64,000 bases of DNA from UBA8079 sp049601915 (GTDB taxonomy: Bacteria; Pseudomonadota; Alphaproteobacteria; UBA6615). The DNA is taken from the NCBI GenBank assembly GCA_049601915.1, contig JBMYRB010000005.1, positions 62,001 through 126,000 on the forward strand, in the 5' to 3' direction. Made by a program: the position numbers and the translations under genes. Positions 8,854-17,150 of this stretch are shown here, in pieces; the first letter of the stretch is position 1; each line of letters opens with the position of its first letter. The notes below the pieces were generated by a model, which did no database searches, was not told the origin of the DNA, and worked only from the letters and a program-made list of their open reading frames with translations.

Positions 8854-9642
8854 ATGACCACCGACCAGATCATCAGCAAATGCGAAGATTCAATCGGCTA
8901 TATCACCTTCAACAACCCCGACCGCCACAACGCCATGTCGCTCGAGATGTGGCGCGACGGCGAAGCTGCGGTCCGCGAATTCTGCGATGCGGGGGATGTG
9001 CGCGCGATTGTGCTGACCGGCGCGGGTGAGAAGGCTTTCGTCGCCGGTGCCGATATCTCCAAATTCGGAGATGAGCGCGCTTCGAAGGCGGCAAGCGAGG
9101 AATATGCCGCCGCCGTGAAGGACTTCCAGGATAGGTTGACCCACGCGCCGATGCCTACGATCGCGAAGATCGGCGGCTATGCCATCGGTGGCGGGCTGGC
9201 GATTGCGTTGTGCTGCGACATACGCATCGCATCTGACGATTCCCGCTTCGCCGTCCCGGCCGCCAAGCTCGGCCTTGGCTATGCCGCATCGGGGATCGAG
9301 CGCCTGATGCAGATTGTGGGACCGTCCTTCGCGATGGAGATTTTCTACACCGCCCGTCAGTTCGATGCGGCGGAAGCTCTCAGCATGGGCCTGATCAACC
9401 GGGTGTTGCCGCGCGCCGAGCTGGATTCCTATTGCGATGACTATGTCGGCCGTATCGCCGGCAATGCGCCGCTGACAATTCGGGCGGTCAAGACGGCGGT
9501 GCAGGAGAATCTCAAGGCACCCGCAGACCGGGATGAGGCGCTATGCGCCGAACAGGTCGCGGCCTGCTTCGTGAGCCAGGACTTTATCGAGGGCCGCACG
9601 GCGTTCATGGAGAAGCGCAAGCCGGCCTTTACCGGCACCTAG
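8854..9642 (+). CDS. enoyl-CoA hydratase (crotonase family), second paralogue
   Basis: A 262-residue crotonase with oxyanion-hole loops GEKAFVAGADISKF near residue 60 and KIGGYAIGGGLAIAL near residue 105, followed by a substrate-pocket segment FAVPAAKLGLGY. It starts at ATG 8854 with AGGAGA at 8843-8848. It resembles enoyl-CoA hydratases of beta-oxidation-like degradation more closely than the crotonase at 7154 does. It is the last gene of the 3949-9642 same-strand series; the next gene (CBS) is convergent, with its stop 12 bases away. Confidence 0.9.
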   Translation: MTTDQIISKCEDSIGYITFNNPDRHNAMSLEMWRDGEAAVREFCDAGDVRAIVLTGAGEKAFVAGADISKFGDERASKAASEEYAAAVKDFQDRLTHAPMPTIAKIGGYAIGGGLAIALCCDIRIASDDSRFAVPAAKLGLGYAASGIERLMQIVGPSFAMEIFYTARQFDAAEALSMGLINRVLPRAELDSYCDDYVGRIAGNAPLTIRAVKTAVQENLKAPADRDEALCAEQVAACFVSQDFIEGRTAFMEKRKPAFTGT

Positions 9643-9654
9643 GTTATTCCCTGT

Positions 9655-10081
9655 CTAACCGATGGCGATGTAGGCCTTGAGCGCCTCGGCCTCATGTTCG
9701 GTTTCCCGTATCCGGTGTTTCACCACATCGCCGATTGAGACGAGCCCAATCAGTTCGTTGTCCTCGATCACGGGGAGATGACTAATTCGATGCTCGGTCA
9801 TTGTCTCCATCAGATGGGCGATATTGTCCTCGCCGGTACAGGTGACGACTTCGCGGATCATGATGTCTGCTATTTTCAGATCGAGGATGTCTGCGCCTGC
9901 GCGCGCGATATGTCGGATGACATCGCGTTCCGAGATAATCCCGTCGACCCGTCTGCCGTCTTCACTCACCACGAGTGCGCCGATCTTGAGTTCGGTCAGC
10001 TGGGCGCATGCCTGTGACACCGACCCGTCGGATGGTCTCGATGGCGTTACCCTTGGTCCGAAGAATTGTTGCTACGTTCAT
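9655..10081 (-). pseudogene. CBS-domain pair protein with an apparent N-terminal frameshift
   Basis: The main frame (10020 down to 9655) encodes a nearly complete Bateman pair: ELKIGALVVSEDGRRVDGII and SERDVIRHIA, then HRISHLPVIEDNELIGLVSI and GDVVKHRI. The canonical beginning of these small proteins, MNVATILRTKGNAIETI, is present at 10081-10031 but in a different frame. The two parts join (PSDGSVSQACAQLTELKIG) only after a one-base shift near 10030-10035. No homopolymer run lies there, so a real frameshift is more likely than a simple sequencing slip. A shortened protein from the GTG at 10020 could still fold most of both CBS units. CBS pairs sense adenosyl nucleotides. Confidence 0.65.
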
Positions 10082-10246
10082 GGGTGCCCCTTTCGCTTTT
10101 GGGCGCACCCGTTAGTCGGTCCTCAATCTTATTCGCACCGGTCCGACCACGATGCGCGCCACTTAATGTCCCGCGTGGTTTTTCATGAGACTGCGTCAGA
10201 TTGTCGCATAATTTGGCGGCATTGGCGAATGCCGGTCGATTTTGGC

Positions 10247-10669
10247 CTAGTTCAGAGGGCTGCCGGCCGCGGCTGTCTCGCAGATCTGCGCAGTGGTGAT
10301 GCCCGCCTTGTCGGTCCCGTCGAGGGGGCAGTGCTGAACCAAAAACGCACAAGATTTCAATACGTTGTCATACTGTGGCGAGTCCAGACTTCGCGCCGGA
10401 CGTTCGACCTCGGCCTGTCTCAAATTGATGATGCGCTCGCCGCGCAGCAGAACGGTGTTCTCGTGGCCGAGACATTTCGCGTTGCTGGTGGTCAGCTGGT
10501 TCATCGAAATGGCGATAAGAAAGATCGCGCCGAGCCCGACTATCAGCCCGGCACGAAAGGCTCCGAGGCGGGGAAACCGCCGACGCAGTCCGCGATAAAG
10601 CCCGTACAAGATTGCCCCGGCCACGGTGAGCGAGAGTGTGAGCCGCAACAGATCCATGGCGATGTCCAT
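10247..10669 (-). CDS. small membrane protein of unknown function at the end of the ccm operon
   Basis: This 140-residue protein has two likely membrane segments near residues 6-25 (LLRLTLSLTVAGAILYGLYR) and 40-57 (FRAGLIVGLGAIFLIAIS), separated by basic residues, then a soluble tail with four cysteines (CLGHE, KSCAFL, QHCPLD, QICETA). The start at 10669 lies three bases past the ccmI stop, so it is probably co-translated with it. The tail would face the periplasm, where the cysteines could pair. No family was recognised. Position suggests, but does not prove, a link to cytochrome c assembly. Confidence 0.6.
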   Translation of the reverse strand: MDIAMDLLRLTLSLTVAGAILYGLYRGLRRRFPRLGAFRAGLIVGLGAIFLIAISMNQLTTSNAKCLGHENTVLLRGERIINLRQAEVERPARSLDSPQYDNVLKSCAFLVQHCPLDGTDKAGITTAQICETAAAGSPLN

Positions 10670-10672
10670 GGC

Positions 10673-11959
10673 TCAGCGTGCGCCGTTATTGGCGTCGAGC
10701 CGGTCGATCGCCTCGTTGACCATGCGGTGGGCGTCCGCGTCGGGCGGGATGAGGTCGCGCAGGCGCACGAAGTATGTACGTGCGGAGACGGTGTCGCCGG
10801 ACTCGGCCGAGGTAATCGCGCCGCGTAGAAGCGTCTCGGCGTGATCGGGTTCCAACGTCAACGCGCGCGCATATGCGTGCGCCGCCGCGCCAGGGTCGCC
10901 GAGAATTTCCCACGACCGTGCGAGCATGCGCCAGCCTACCAGATCGTCGGGTTCGTCCTCCAGGCGTGCGGCGAGATTATCGACCATGCCCTGGATCATC
11001 GCCTGGCGTTCGTCGTCGTTCAGGTTCTGGGTGGCGGCGATGTCGGCAGCCGTTGGGCCACGCGCGCCGGGCACGGCTTCGGCAGCGGCCGCCTTGGGCA
11101 GCCAGTCGGCCGGGTTATGGCCCAGGTCACGCGCCGTGTCTGTGACGCGCGTGCGGACCGTTGCCAGCCACGGGGCATCGGCGGGAGCGTCGCTGGCAAG
11201 CGCCGACCATGCTTCCAGCGCATCTTGCTCATAGCCGGCCTGGTAATCGGCGAGTGCCAGAAAATATCGTGCGCGGGGATCGGTCGGGTCACCTCGGAGG
11301 GCGGTCTCGAAGGCTTCGCGCGCGGCGGGTGTCACTAGGCCGTCCGCAATGCGCGCCAGCGATTCGCCATGCGCCGATGTAATTTCGGTTCGTATCGGGT
11401 CGAGCTCCCGGGCCCGCGCCAGGGCAATTTCGGCCCCATCGATATCGCCGGCAACCAGGCGCAACCGACCCAGATCGAACCAGACCTGGGAGTCGTCGGA
11501 CGTCTCGGTGGCGCGAGCCTCGGCTTGCTGTAACCGCGCCCGTGCGGCGGCGATCACGCCGTCGGTTGCTTCGGGGGGTGCCTCGCGCAAGGCGAAGGGC
11601 TGGTTCGGCAGCCCCGGGTTACCCAGACCCAGGTAAAGCGGCACGCTTGCGAGCGGTATCAGGATGGCGAGCAGGGCGGCGAATGCCAGATGGCGCTCAT
11701 GCTTGGGTTTTCCCGATAAACCCGCGGCGCGCCCGGCCGTGAGCAGGCGGCGTTCGATTTCGCCGCGTGCCGCCTCGGCCTGCGTGTCGTCGATGAGCCC
11801 GCGCGCGCGATCGCGTTCGAGTTCCTGGAGCTGGTCGTAGTAGACCGCGGTATCATATTCGGCACGCGTCGTAGCACCGGTCCCCGGACGCAACAGAGGC
11901 CAGGCGATCCAGGCGATCAGCGACAGTGTGAGCGCCGCAAGAATAGTCCAGAAGATCAT
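10673..11959 (-). CDS. ccmI: cytochrome c maturation protein CcmI (apocytochrome chaperone)
   Basis: A 428-residue protein with an N-terminal membrane helix (MIFWTILAALTLSLIAWIAW), a cytoplasmic basic loop (QLQELERDRARGLIDD), a second helix near residue 100 (AFAALLAILIPLASVPLYLG) and a long TPR-rich periplasmic part (repeats such as WFDLGRLRLVAGDIDGAEIA and GWRMLARSWEILGDPGAAAH). This is the CcmI/CycH architecture that presents apocytochrome c to the CcmF/H heme lyase. Its ATG overlaps the ccmH stop by four bases (ATGA). It is the last recognised ccm gene in the operon. Confidence 0.93.
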   Translation of the reverse strand: MIFWTILAALTLSLIAWIAWPLLRPGTGATTRAEYDTAVYYDQLQELERDRARGLIDDTQAEAARGEIERRLLTAGRAAGLSGKPKHERHLAFAALLAILIPLASVPLYLGLGNPGLPNQPFALREAPPEATDGVIAAARARLQQAEARATETSDDSQVWFDLGRLRLVAGDIDGAEIALARARELDPIRTEITSAHGESLARIADGLVTPAAREAFETALRGDPTDPRARYFLALADYQAGYEQDALEAWSALASDAPADAPWLATVRTRVTDTARDLGHNPADWLPKAAAAEAVPGARGPTAADIAATQNLNDDERQAMIQGMVDNLAARLEDEPDDLVGWRMLARSWEILGDPGAAAHAYARALTLEPDHAETLLRGAITSAESGDTVSARTYFVRLRDLIPPDADAHRMVNEAIDRLDANNGAR

Positions 11960-12588
11960 GTTTGCTGTTGGGTGTCCGCGTTTCCGGCAGGCGTATCGGC
12001 GTCGCCGGACTCATCGGCTGCCGGCGGCTCGTCATCCTGCTCGGGATGTGGTGTCAGTCCCTCGTGAATTTCATCACGAAACCAGCTCCGCGGCGGGCTC
12101 GTGCTGGCGATCCGCTCTACCAGCGCATCGAGCTCGGCGCGGTCGGCGGGTGAAAGTGGGTCCGGGCTGTTTCCGGCCGGCCGCCGTCTCCGATAAGCCT
12201 GGTAGAACATCACCGACAGAGTCGCGATGACGACGGCCATTATCGGCGGCGCAAGCCAGAGCGCCAGCGTGTTGGGCTGGAATGGCGGGCGGAGAAGCAC
12301 GAAGTCGCCATAGCGCGCGACCAGGTAGTTCACGACCTCTTCGTCATTGTCGCCGGCCACGAGGCGCTCGCGCACCAAAATACGCATATCGCGGGCGATT
12401 TCCGAGTCGGAATCGTCGATCGACTGGTTCTGGCAGACCACGCACCGCAACTCCGTTGATATCGCACGTGCGCGCGCCTCCAGCGCGGGGTCGGCAAGAA
12501 CTTCGTCGGGTTCAACCGCCAGGGCCGTCGGGCCGGTGGTAAGGACGACCAGCATGGTGAGGATCAGAAAGGCCGAGGCTTGCTTCAT
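11956..12588 (-). CDS. ccmH: cytochrome c maturation thiol-oxidoreductase CcmH (CycL type)
   Basis: A 210-residue protein with a signal peptide/anchor (MKQASAFLILTMLVVLTTGP), the diagnostic redox motif LRCVVCQNQSI near residues 48-58, a three-helix fold, and a second membrane helix near residue 115 (WLAPPIMAVVIATLSVMFYQ). It reduces apocytochrome haem-binding cysteines with CcmG. It is the short CycL-type form; the TPR part is the separate CcmI. The ATG at 12588 overlaps the ccmG stop by four bases, and the acidic C-terminal tail ends in TQQQT. Confidence 0.94.
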   Translation of the reverse strand: MKQASAFLILTMLVVLTTGPTALAVEPDEVLADPALEARARAISTELRCVVCQNQSIDDSDSEIARDMRILVRERLVAGDNDEEVVNYLVARYGDFVLLRPPFQPNTLALWLAPPIMAVVIATLSVMFYQAYRRRRPAGNSPDPLSPADRAELDALVERIASTSPPRSWFRDEIHEGLTPHPEQDDEPPAADESGDADTPAGNADTQQQT

Positions 12589-13133
12589 CCGCCTTCTACT
12601 TCGCGCAGTTTCGGGAGGATCTTCCGTTCCAGGACGTCGGGCGTGATGGGCCCAGCGTGCTTGTAGGCGATCATGCCGTTGGCGTCGATGATGAATGTTT
12701 CCGGGACCCCCGTCACCCCCCATTCCAGAGACGCGCGCGCGTCGGCATCGAAGCCGATAGACATATAGGGGTTGCCGTGGCGGCGCAGCCAGGTGGCGGC
12801 GTCGGTCGCCTTGTCGCGATGGTTGATGCCGTAGACCCGCGCACCGTCAGCTGCAAGCTTGGTGATCAAAGGATGTTCGGCCAGGCAGGGCGCACACCAG
12901 GAGGCAAACACATTAACGATCGTCACCTTGCCTTTGAGATCTTCAGTCGAGAATCCGCCGGGGATATTGTCGGCGATGGGCGGCAAAGAGATCGCGGGTG
13001 CCGGTTTGCCGACCAGCGGCGATGGCAGGCGCGAAGGGTCATTGTTGCGCTCGCTGTCGGTCAACAGCGAGGCCATGACCCCGAGCAACCCGGCAAACAG
13101 CAAAACGGGCAATATGACGATGAGCCGGCGCAT
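12585..13133 (-). CDS. ccmG: periplasmic thioredoxin-like protein CcmG/DsbE
   Basis: A 182-residue membrane-anchored thioredoxin. The anchor is LIVILPVLLFAGLLGVMASL at residues 4-23, the active site is FASWCAPCLAEHP near residue 80, and the cis-Pro loop is GVTGVPETFIID near residue 140, the exact family signature for DsbE/CcmG. It keeps CcmH and apocytochrome cysteines reduced in the periplasm. Start at ATG 13133. It lies between ccmF and ccmH in canonical order. Confidence 0.95.
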   Translation of the reverse strand: MRRLIVILPVLLFAGLLGVMASLLTDSERNNDPSRLPSPLVGKPAPAISLPPIADNIPGGFSTEDLKGKVTIVNVFASWCAPCLAEHPLITKLAADGARVYGINHRDKATDAATWLRRHGNPYMSIGFDADARASLEWGVTGVPETFIIDANGMIAYKHAGPITPDVLERKILPKLREVEGG

Positions 13134-13146
13134 ATCCTGGTCCGGC

Positions 13147-15171
13147 CTACTCGGCGGGTGCCGGCACGGGCTGCGAGGGGGGATCGGCGGGGGGCGCGTT
13201 CGCGGCACGGCGCGGCGCGCCGACCCGATGCCGCCGGTCGCTCAACGACAGGAATCCACCGAACACCATCACGAGGGCCCCAAGCCATATCCAGGGTACG
13301 AGCGGGTTCACGAAGAATCGTATGGTCCAAGCATTGGCCGTTTCAGGGGTCCGGCCGCGTTCGCCAATGACGCCGTACAGATCAGACAAAAGTGTCGTGC
13401 GGATCCCAGCCTCGGTCGTCGTCTGGTTGGCGATCGGAAAGAATCGGCGCTCCGTGGTCATCGTTGTAATCGGCTTACCGTTTTCACGAATGAGCAAGGT
13501 ACCGCGCTCGAAACGATAGTTCGGCCCTTGTCCTTCGGTGACGGATTCGAGGGTTACCGAATAGCCTACAGCCTCGACCGTCTCGCCGGGTGACATCGTG
13601 GTGACGAGCTCGGTGCGCCAGGCTGACGAGCCGGTAATCCCGACAATCATGATCGCCAGGCCGAGATGGGCGAGTGTCATGCCGCTGGCCGAACGGGGCT
13701 GGCCGGACAGGCGGCGCAGAGAAACAGACGGTGGGGAAGAGAATAACCGAATGCGCCCGCCCCATTCGGCTATTGTGCCGGCACCGAGCCATGCGGCGAG
13801 CCCCATGGCGAAGGGGGCCAGTCCGGGGCCGTCAGGGACGGCAAGGAAGGTCGCGCCGATCGCCAGAATCGCCGCGATGGCGGCCGGGATGAGTTTGCGC
13901 GATGCGGTGCGCAGGTTGCCGCGCTTCCAGGACATCAGCGGGCCCAGCGCGACCAGCAGGACAAGCGGCACCATGATCGGGCCGAAGGTGGCATTGAAAA
14001 ACGGCGGTCCGACAGACACCCGGGATTCGCCGCCTGAAAGGGCTTCGAGGATCAGCGGGTAGAGGGTGCCGAGCAGAACTGTCGCCGCGGCGAGAGTCAG
14101 CAGCATGTTGTTGGCCACCAACGCACCTTCACGGCTGACGGGCGCGAACAGGCCGCCGCCCTTCATGCCGGGGGCGCGCACCGCGAACAGGGTGAGCGCG
14201 CCGCCGACAGCAATCGCGAGGATGGCGAGAATGAACACACCGCGCTCCGGGTCGGTTGCAAACGCATGTACCGATGTGAGCACGCCCGAACGCACGAGGA
14301 ATGTCCCCAGCAGGCTCATCGAGAATGTGAGGATGGCCAACAGAATGGTCCAGCTCTTCAGCGCATCGCGTTTCTCGACCACGATGGAGGAGTGCAGCAG
14401 TGCGGTGCCGAACAGCCAGGGTATGAAGCTGGCATTCTCGACCGGATCCCAGAACCACCAGCCGCCCCAGCCCAGTTCGTAGTAGGCCCACCAGCTGCCC
14501 AGCGCGATGCCACCGGTCAGGAAGGTCCAGGCTGCGAGTGTCCAGGGTCGGACCCAACGGCCCCAGGCTGCGTCCACGCGCCCCTCGATCAGGGCAGCGA
14601 CGGCAAAGGAAAAGGCCATCGAGAATCCCACATAGCCGAGATAGAGAAGCGGCGGATGAAAAGCCAGGCCGGGGTCCTGAAGCAAGGGGTTCAGCCCGGT
14701 GCCGTCGAAGGGCGCGGGGCTGAGTCGTGCAAACGGGTTGGACGTGAAGACAATGAAGGCCAGGAAGGCGAGGCCGATCATCCCCTGGATTGCGAGAACA
14801 CGTGCCTTGAGTGTCGGCGGTAGATTGCGCCCCCAGATCACAATCGCAGCACTGAACAGCGCCAATACCAAGACCCAGAGCAGCATCGAGCCCTCATGGT
14901 TTCCCCAAACGCCGCTCACCTTGTAGAGCATTGGCTTGAGGGAGTGACTGTTCTGGAACACGATTGATAGTGAGAAGTCAGACGTGACGAAGCCGTGGGT
15001 CAGTGCCGCGAAAGCGATGAGCAGTGCGGCGGCCTGGGCAATGGCTGTGCGGTCCCCGACGACCATTAAACCCGTCTCGCCGCGGGCCGCTCCCCACATC
15101 GGCACGATTGCCTGGACCCCCGCCAGCACCAGTGCCGCGATCAGGACATACTGGCCGATTTCGGCGATCAT
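13147..15171 (-). CDS. ccmF: haem lyase subunit CcmF
   Basis: A 674-residue polytopic membrane protein. The tryptophan-rich haem-handling WWD segment WGGWWFWDPVENASFIPWL lies near residues 235-253. Other family marks are VWGNHEGSMLLWVLVLALF near residue 90 and a large periplasmic domain near the C-terminus before a last helix. The length is typical. With CcmH and CcmI it attaches haem from holo-CcmE to CxxCH motifs. The ATG at 15171 overlaps the ccmE stop by four bases. Confidence 0.96.
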   Translation of the reverse strand: MIAEIGQYVLIAALVLAGVQAIVPMWGAARGETGLMVVGDRTAIAQAAALLIAFAALTHGFVTSDFSLSIVFQNSHSLKPMLYKVSGVWGNHEGSMLLWVLVLALFSAAIVIWGRNLPPTLKARVLAIQGMIGLAFLAFIVFTSNPFARLSPAPFDGTGLNPLLQDPGLAFHPPLLYLGYVGFSMAFSFAVAALIEGRVDAAWGRWVRPWTLAAWTFLTGGIALGSWWAYYELGWGGWWFWDPVENASFIPWLFGTALLHSSIVVEKRDALKSWTILLAILTFSMSLLGTFLVRSGVLTSVHAFATDPERGVFILAILAIAVGGALTLFAVRAPGMKGGGLFAPVSREGALVANNMLLTLAAATVLLGTLYPLILEALSGGESRVSVGPPFFNATFGPIMVPLVLLVALGPLMSWKRGNLRTASRKLIPAAIAAILAIGATFLAVPDGPGLAPFAMGLAAWLGAGTIAEWGGRIRLFSSPPSVSLRRLSGQPRSASGMTLAHLGLAIMIVGITGSSAWRTELVTTMSPGETVEAVGYSVTLESVTEGQGPNYRFERGTLLIRENGKPITTMTTERRFFPIANQTTTEAGIRTTLLSDLYGVIGERGRTPETANAWTIRFFVNPLVPWIWLGALVMVFGGFLSLSDRRHRVGAPRRAANAPPADPPSQPVPAPAE

Positions 15172-15611
15172 TGCGCGACCTCGGCCTCGCGCCATTGCCC
15201 GCTTTCGCGCAAGGCATCGGCGACTTCCTTCGGCATATATGTCTCGTCATGCTTGGCGAGCACCTCGCTGGCGGTAAAGCGCCCGTCGGCACCCAGGGTG
15301 CCTTCCGCGACGACGCCCTGGCCTTCGCGGAACAGGTCCGGCAGCACGCCGGTATAGCTTGCCGGGATCGTCCGGTTCAGATCGGTGACGACGAAATGTG
15401 TAGTCGCGCCTTCGGTGCGCACGCTGCCTTCCTCGACCAGGCCCCCAAGGCGGAACAGGTTTTCCGGCGGCGCGGCGCGTTCGGCCAGGTCAGACGGGGT
15501 ATAGAAGAAGACGAGGCTGTCCTCGACGGCGTTCAGGACAAGTGCTGCGGCTGACCCGAGCAGGCCGAGTGACACGGCGACAACCAGCAGGCGGCGATGT
15601 TTTCGTTTCAT
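15168..15611 (-). CDS. ccmE: haem chaperone CcmE
   Basis: A 147-residue protein with one N-terminal helix (LLVVAVSLGLLGSAAALVL) and an OB-fold periplasmic domain. The covalent haem ligand motif HDETYMP is present, placing His121 and Tyr125. It receives haem from CcmC and passes it to CcmF. The ATG at 15611 is chosen; a TTG one codon upstream is possible. Start and ccmD stop overlap (TGATG), indicating coupled translation. Confidence 0.95.
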   Translation of the reverse strand: MKRKHRRLLVVAVSLGLLGSAAALVLNAVEDSLVFFYTPSDLAERAAPPENLFRLGGLVEEGSVRTEGATTHFVVTDLNRTIPASYTGVLPDLFREGQGVVAEGTLGADGRFTASEVLAKHDETYMPKEVADALRESGQWREAEVAQ

Positions 15612-15808
15612 CAATCGGCCTCCTTCTCGGTGCGGCGGCGGCGGACCGGGGAGGCGGCTTCGGCGGCGCGCAGTGTGGATTCACTCTGCCGCAATTGCCG
15701 CACACTGATGATCGCCATGGCCGCCAGAATCAATGTCGCGATTCCCAGAGACGGCCAGACGAATGCGGCGTGACCATCCATATTTAGAAATGCAGCAATG
15801 TCTTCCAC
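15611..15808 (-). CDS. ccmD: haem exporter accessory protein CcmD
   Basis: A 65-residue single-span protein. The N-terminal stretch FLNMDGHAAFVWPSLGIATL matches the CcmD pattern (aromatic-rich MGGYAxYVWPAYG-like segment leading into the helix), followed by a basic cytoplasmic tail RRRRTEKEAD. It begins at GTG 15808. CcmD holds CcmABC and holo-CcmE together. Here it is split from ccmABC by a cytochrome c gene and a 195-base gap with a hairpin. Confidence 0.85.
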   Translation of the reverse strand: MEDIAAFLNMDGHAAFVWPSLGIATLILAAMAIISVRQLRQSESTLRAAEAASPVRRRRTEKEAD

Positions 15809-15969
15809 GTTTCCAGAACCATCTCGGTCAAACGCGCGGCAGGACGCGGGGTTGCTAGAACCAGTCGAATATTATCCGTTCGGATTTAACGTTGCCTTCC
15901 AGTGTAACCCAATCCGTTCGCGTTCACATTCATGTGGGATCGATGGGTCGTGAGACCAATGGCCGCATG

Positions 15970-16003
15970 AAAAATCCGGCCCGCGGCGTCTCGCCGAGCC
16001 GGG
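15970..16003 (-). terminator. probable rho-independent terminator after the cytochrome c gene
   Basis: On the minus strand, directly after the cytochrome c stop at 16004, a GC-rich imperfect hairpin (CTCGGCG / CGCCGCGGG region, loop about 15989-15991) is followed by a run of five T (complement of 15970-15974). It would separate ccmABC-cytochrome from ccmD-I or attenuate read-through. The stem contains mismatches, so confidence is moderate. Confidence 0.5.
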
Positions 16004-16387
16004 CTATTGGGTCACGCTCTTGAGGTATGCGATCAAATCCGCACGTTGCTTCGGGTTTTTCATGCCGGCAAAGGTCATTCGGGTTCGCGGAATCGCTTTT
16101 CGCGGGTTTTCAATAAACGCCGAAAGTGTTTCCTCGGTCCAAACGATCCCGGATTCCTTCATGGGCTTTGAATAGTTTCTGTAGCCGTTATCTCGCCGAG
16201 CCGCGTTGCTTCCGAAAATGCCCCAGAGATTGGGTCCCGAGCGGTTCGGGCCGCCTTCATTCACCGTGTGGCACGCCTTGCAGCGATTGAACAATTTCTT
16301 GCCCGCTGCGGCGTCCTGGGCATGAGCGAGGGCCGGGGCAGTGACGGTGGTCAAGGTTAAAAAGGCAAATGCAATGAGAGTCTTCAC
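16004..16387 (-). CDS. class I cytochrome c (c2/c552-like)
   Basis: A 127-residue secreted monohaem cytochrome c. It has a signal peptide (start VKTLIAFAFLTLTTVTAPA, ending AHAQ), haem motif CKACH near residue 36, a GPNLWGIFG segment as in mitochondrial-type cytochromes (family form GPxLxGxxGR), and axial Met in RMTFAGM near residue 108. Start GTG 16387 lies 11 bases after the ccmC stop and is the only start giving a signal peptide. It is an electron carrier in the periplasm and presumably a client of the surrounding ccm genes. Confidence 0.9.
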   Translation of the reverse strand: MKTLIAFAFLTLTTVTAPALAHAQDAAAGKKLFNRCKACHTVNEGGPNRSGPNLWGIFGSNAARRDNGYRNYSKPMKESGIVWTEETLSAFIENPRKAIPRTRMTFAGMKNPKQRADLIAYLKSVTQ

Positions 16388-16398
16388 GATGGGGGTCT

Positions 16399-17124
16399 CT
16401 ATTCGGCGGCGGAGAGCTGGAGCGCGCGTGCGCGCGCGGCGTTCAGGTCGGCACGCATGCGGATCAGCAGCATGGTGACGAAATAGGCCATGAAGGCGAG
16501 ACCCATAAGCAACAACGGGGTCAGCATGGCCGGATCGATCGCCGGTCGGTCGAGGCGTGTGAGGCTTGCGGGCTGGTGCAGGGTGTTCCACCAATCGACG
16601 GAAAACTTGATGATCGGGATGTTGACGAAGCCGACCAGCGCCAACACCGCGGCGGCCTTCGCGCCGCGTTGCGGGTTGTCGAAGGCGTGGGTCAGCGCGA
16701 TATGCCCGAGATAGAGAAAGAATAGCACCAGCACCGACGTTAAACGTGCGTCCCACACCCACCATGTGCCCCAGGTCGGTTTTCCCCACAGGCTGCCGGT
16801 CGCCAGCACGATCACGGTGAAACCCGTCCCCAGGGGGGCGGCGGCCCGAGCGGCGATGTCCGCGAGCGGGTGTTTCCAGATCAGCGATGTCGCGCTCATC
16901 ACGGCGATGAATGTGTAGCAGCCCATGGCCATCCAGGCCGACGGGACGTGTACATACATGATCCGCACCGTCTCGCCCTGCTGGTAGTCGGCCGGCGAGG
17001 CGAACAGCGCGAAATAGATGCCGGCGACGAACAGCAGCCCGGTCAGCGCGGTCGACCAGGGCAGCACCCGCGCGGCGATGCGCGAGAAGCGAGCTGGGTT
17101 TGCGAAGCGATGGAGCAATTTCAC
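16399..17124 (-). CDS. ccmC: haem transporter subunit CcmC
   Basis: A 241-residue protein with six membrane segments. The periplasmic WWD segment PTWGTWWVWDARLTSVLVLF lies near residues 114-133, flanked by axial-His candidates in MYVHVPSAWMAM and LGHIALTHAFDN. It loads haem onto CcmE. Start is GTG 17124. It is typical in length and lies between ccmB and the cytochrome c gene. Confidence 0.95.
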   Translation of the reverse strand: MKLLHRFANPARFSRIAARVLPWSTALTGLLFVAGIYFALFASPADYQQGETVRIMYVHVPSAWMAMGCYTFIAVMSATSLIWKHPLADIAARAAAPLGTGFTVIVLATGSLWGKPTWGTWWVWDARLTSVLVLFFLYLGHIALTHAFDNPQRGAKAAAVLALVGFVNIPIIKFSVDWWNTLHQPASLTRLDRPAIDPAMLTPLLLMGLAFMAYFVTMLLIRMRADLNAARARALQLSAAE

Positions 17125-17150
17125 ATCCGTTCTTTGGGGCCGTTCCGAGT

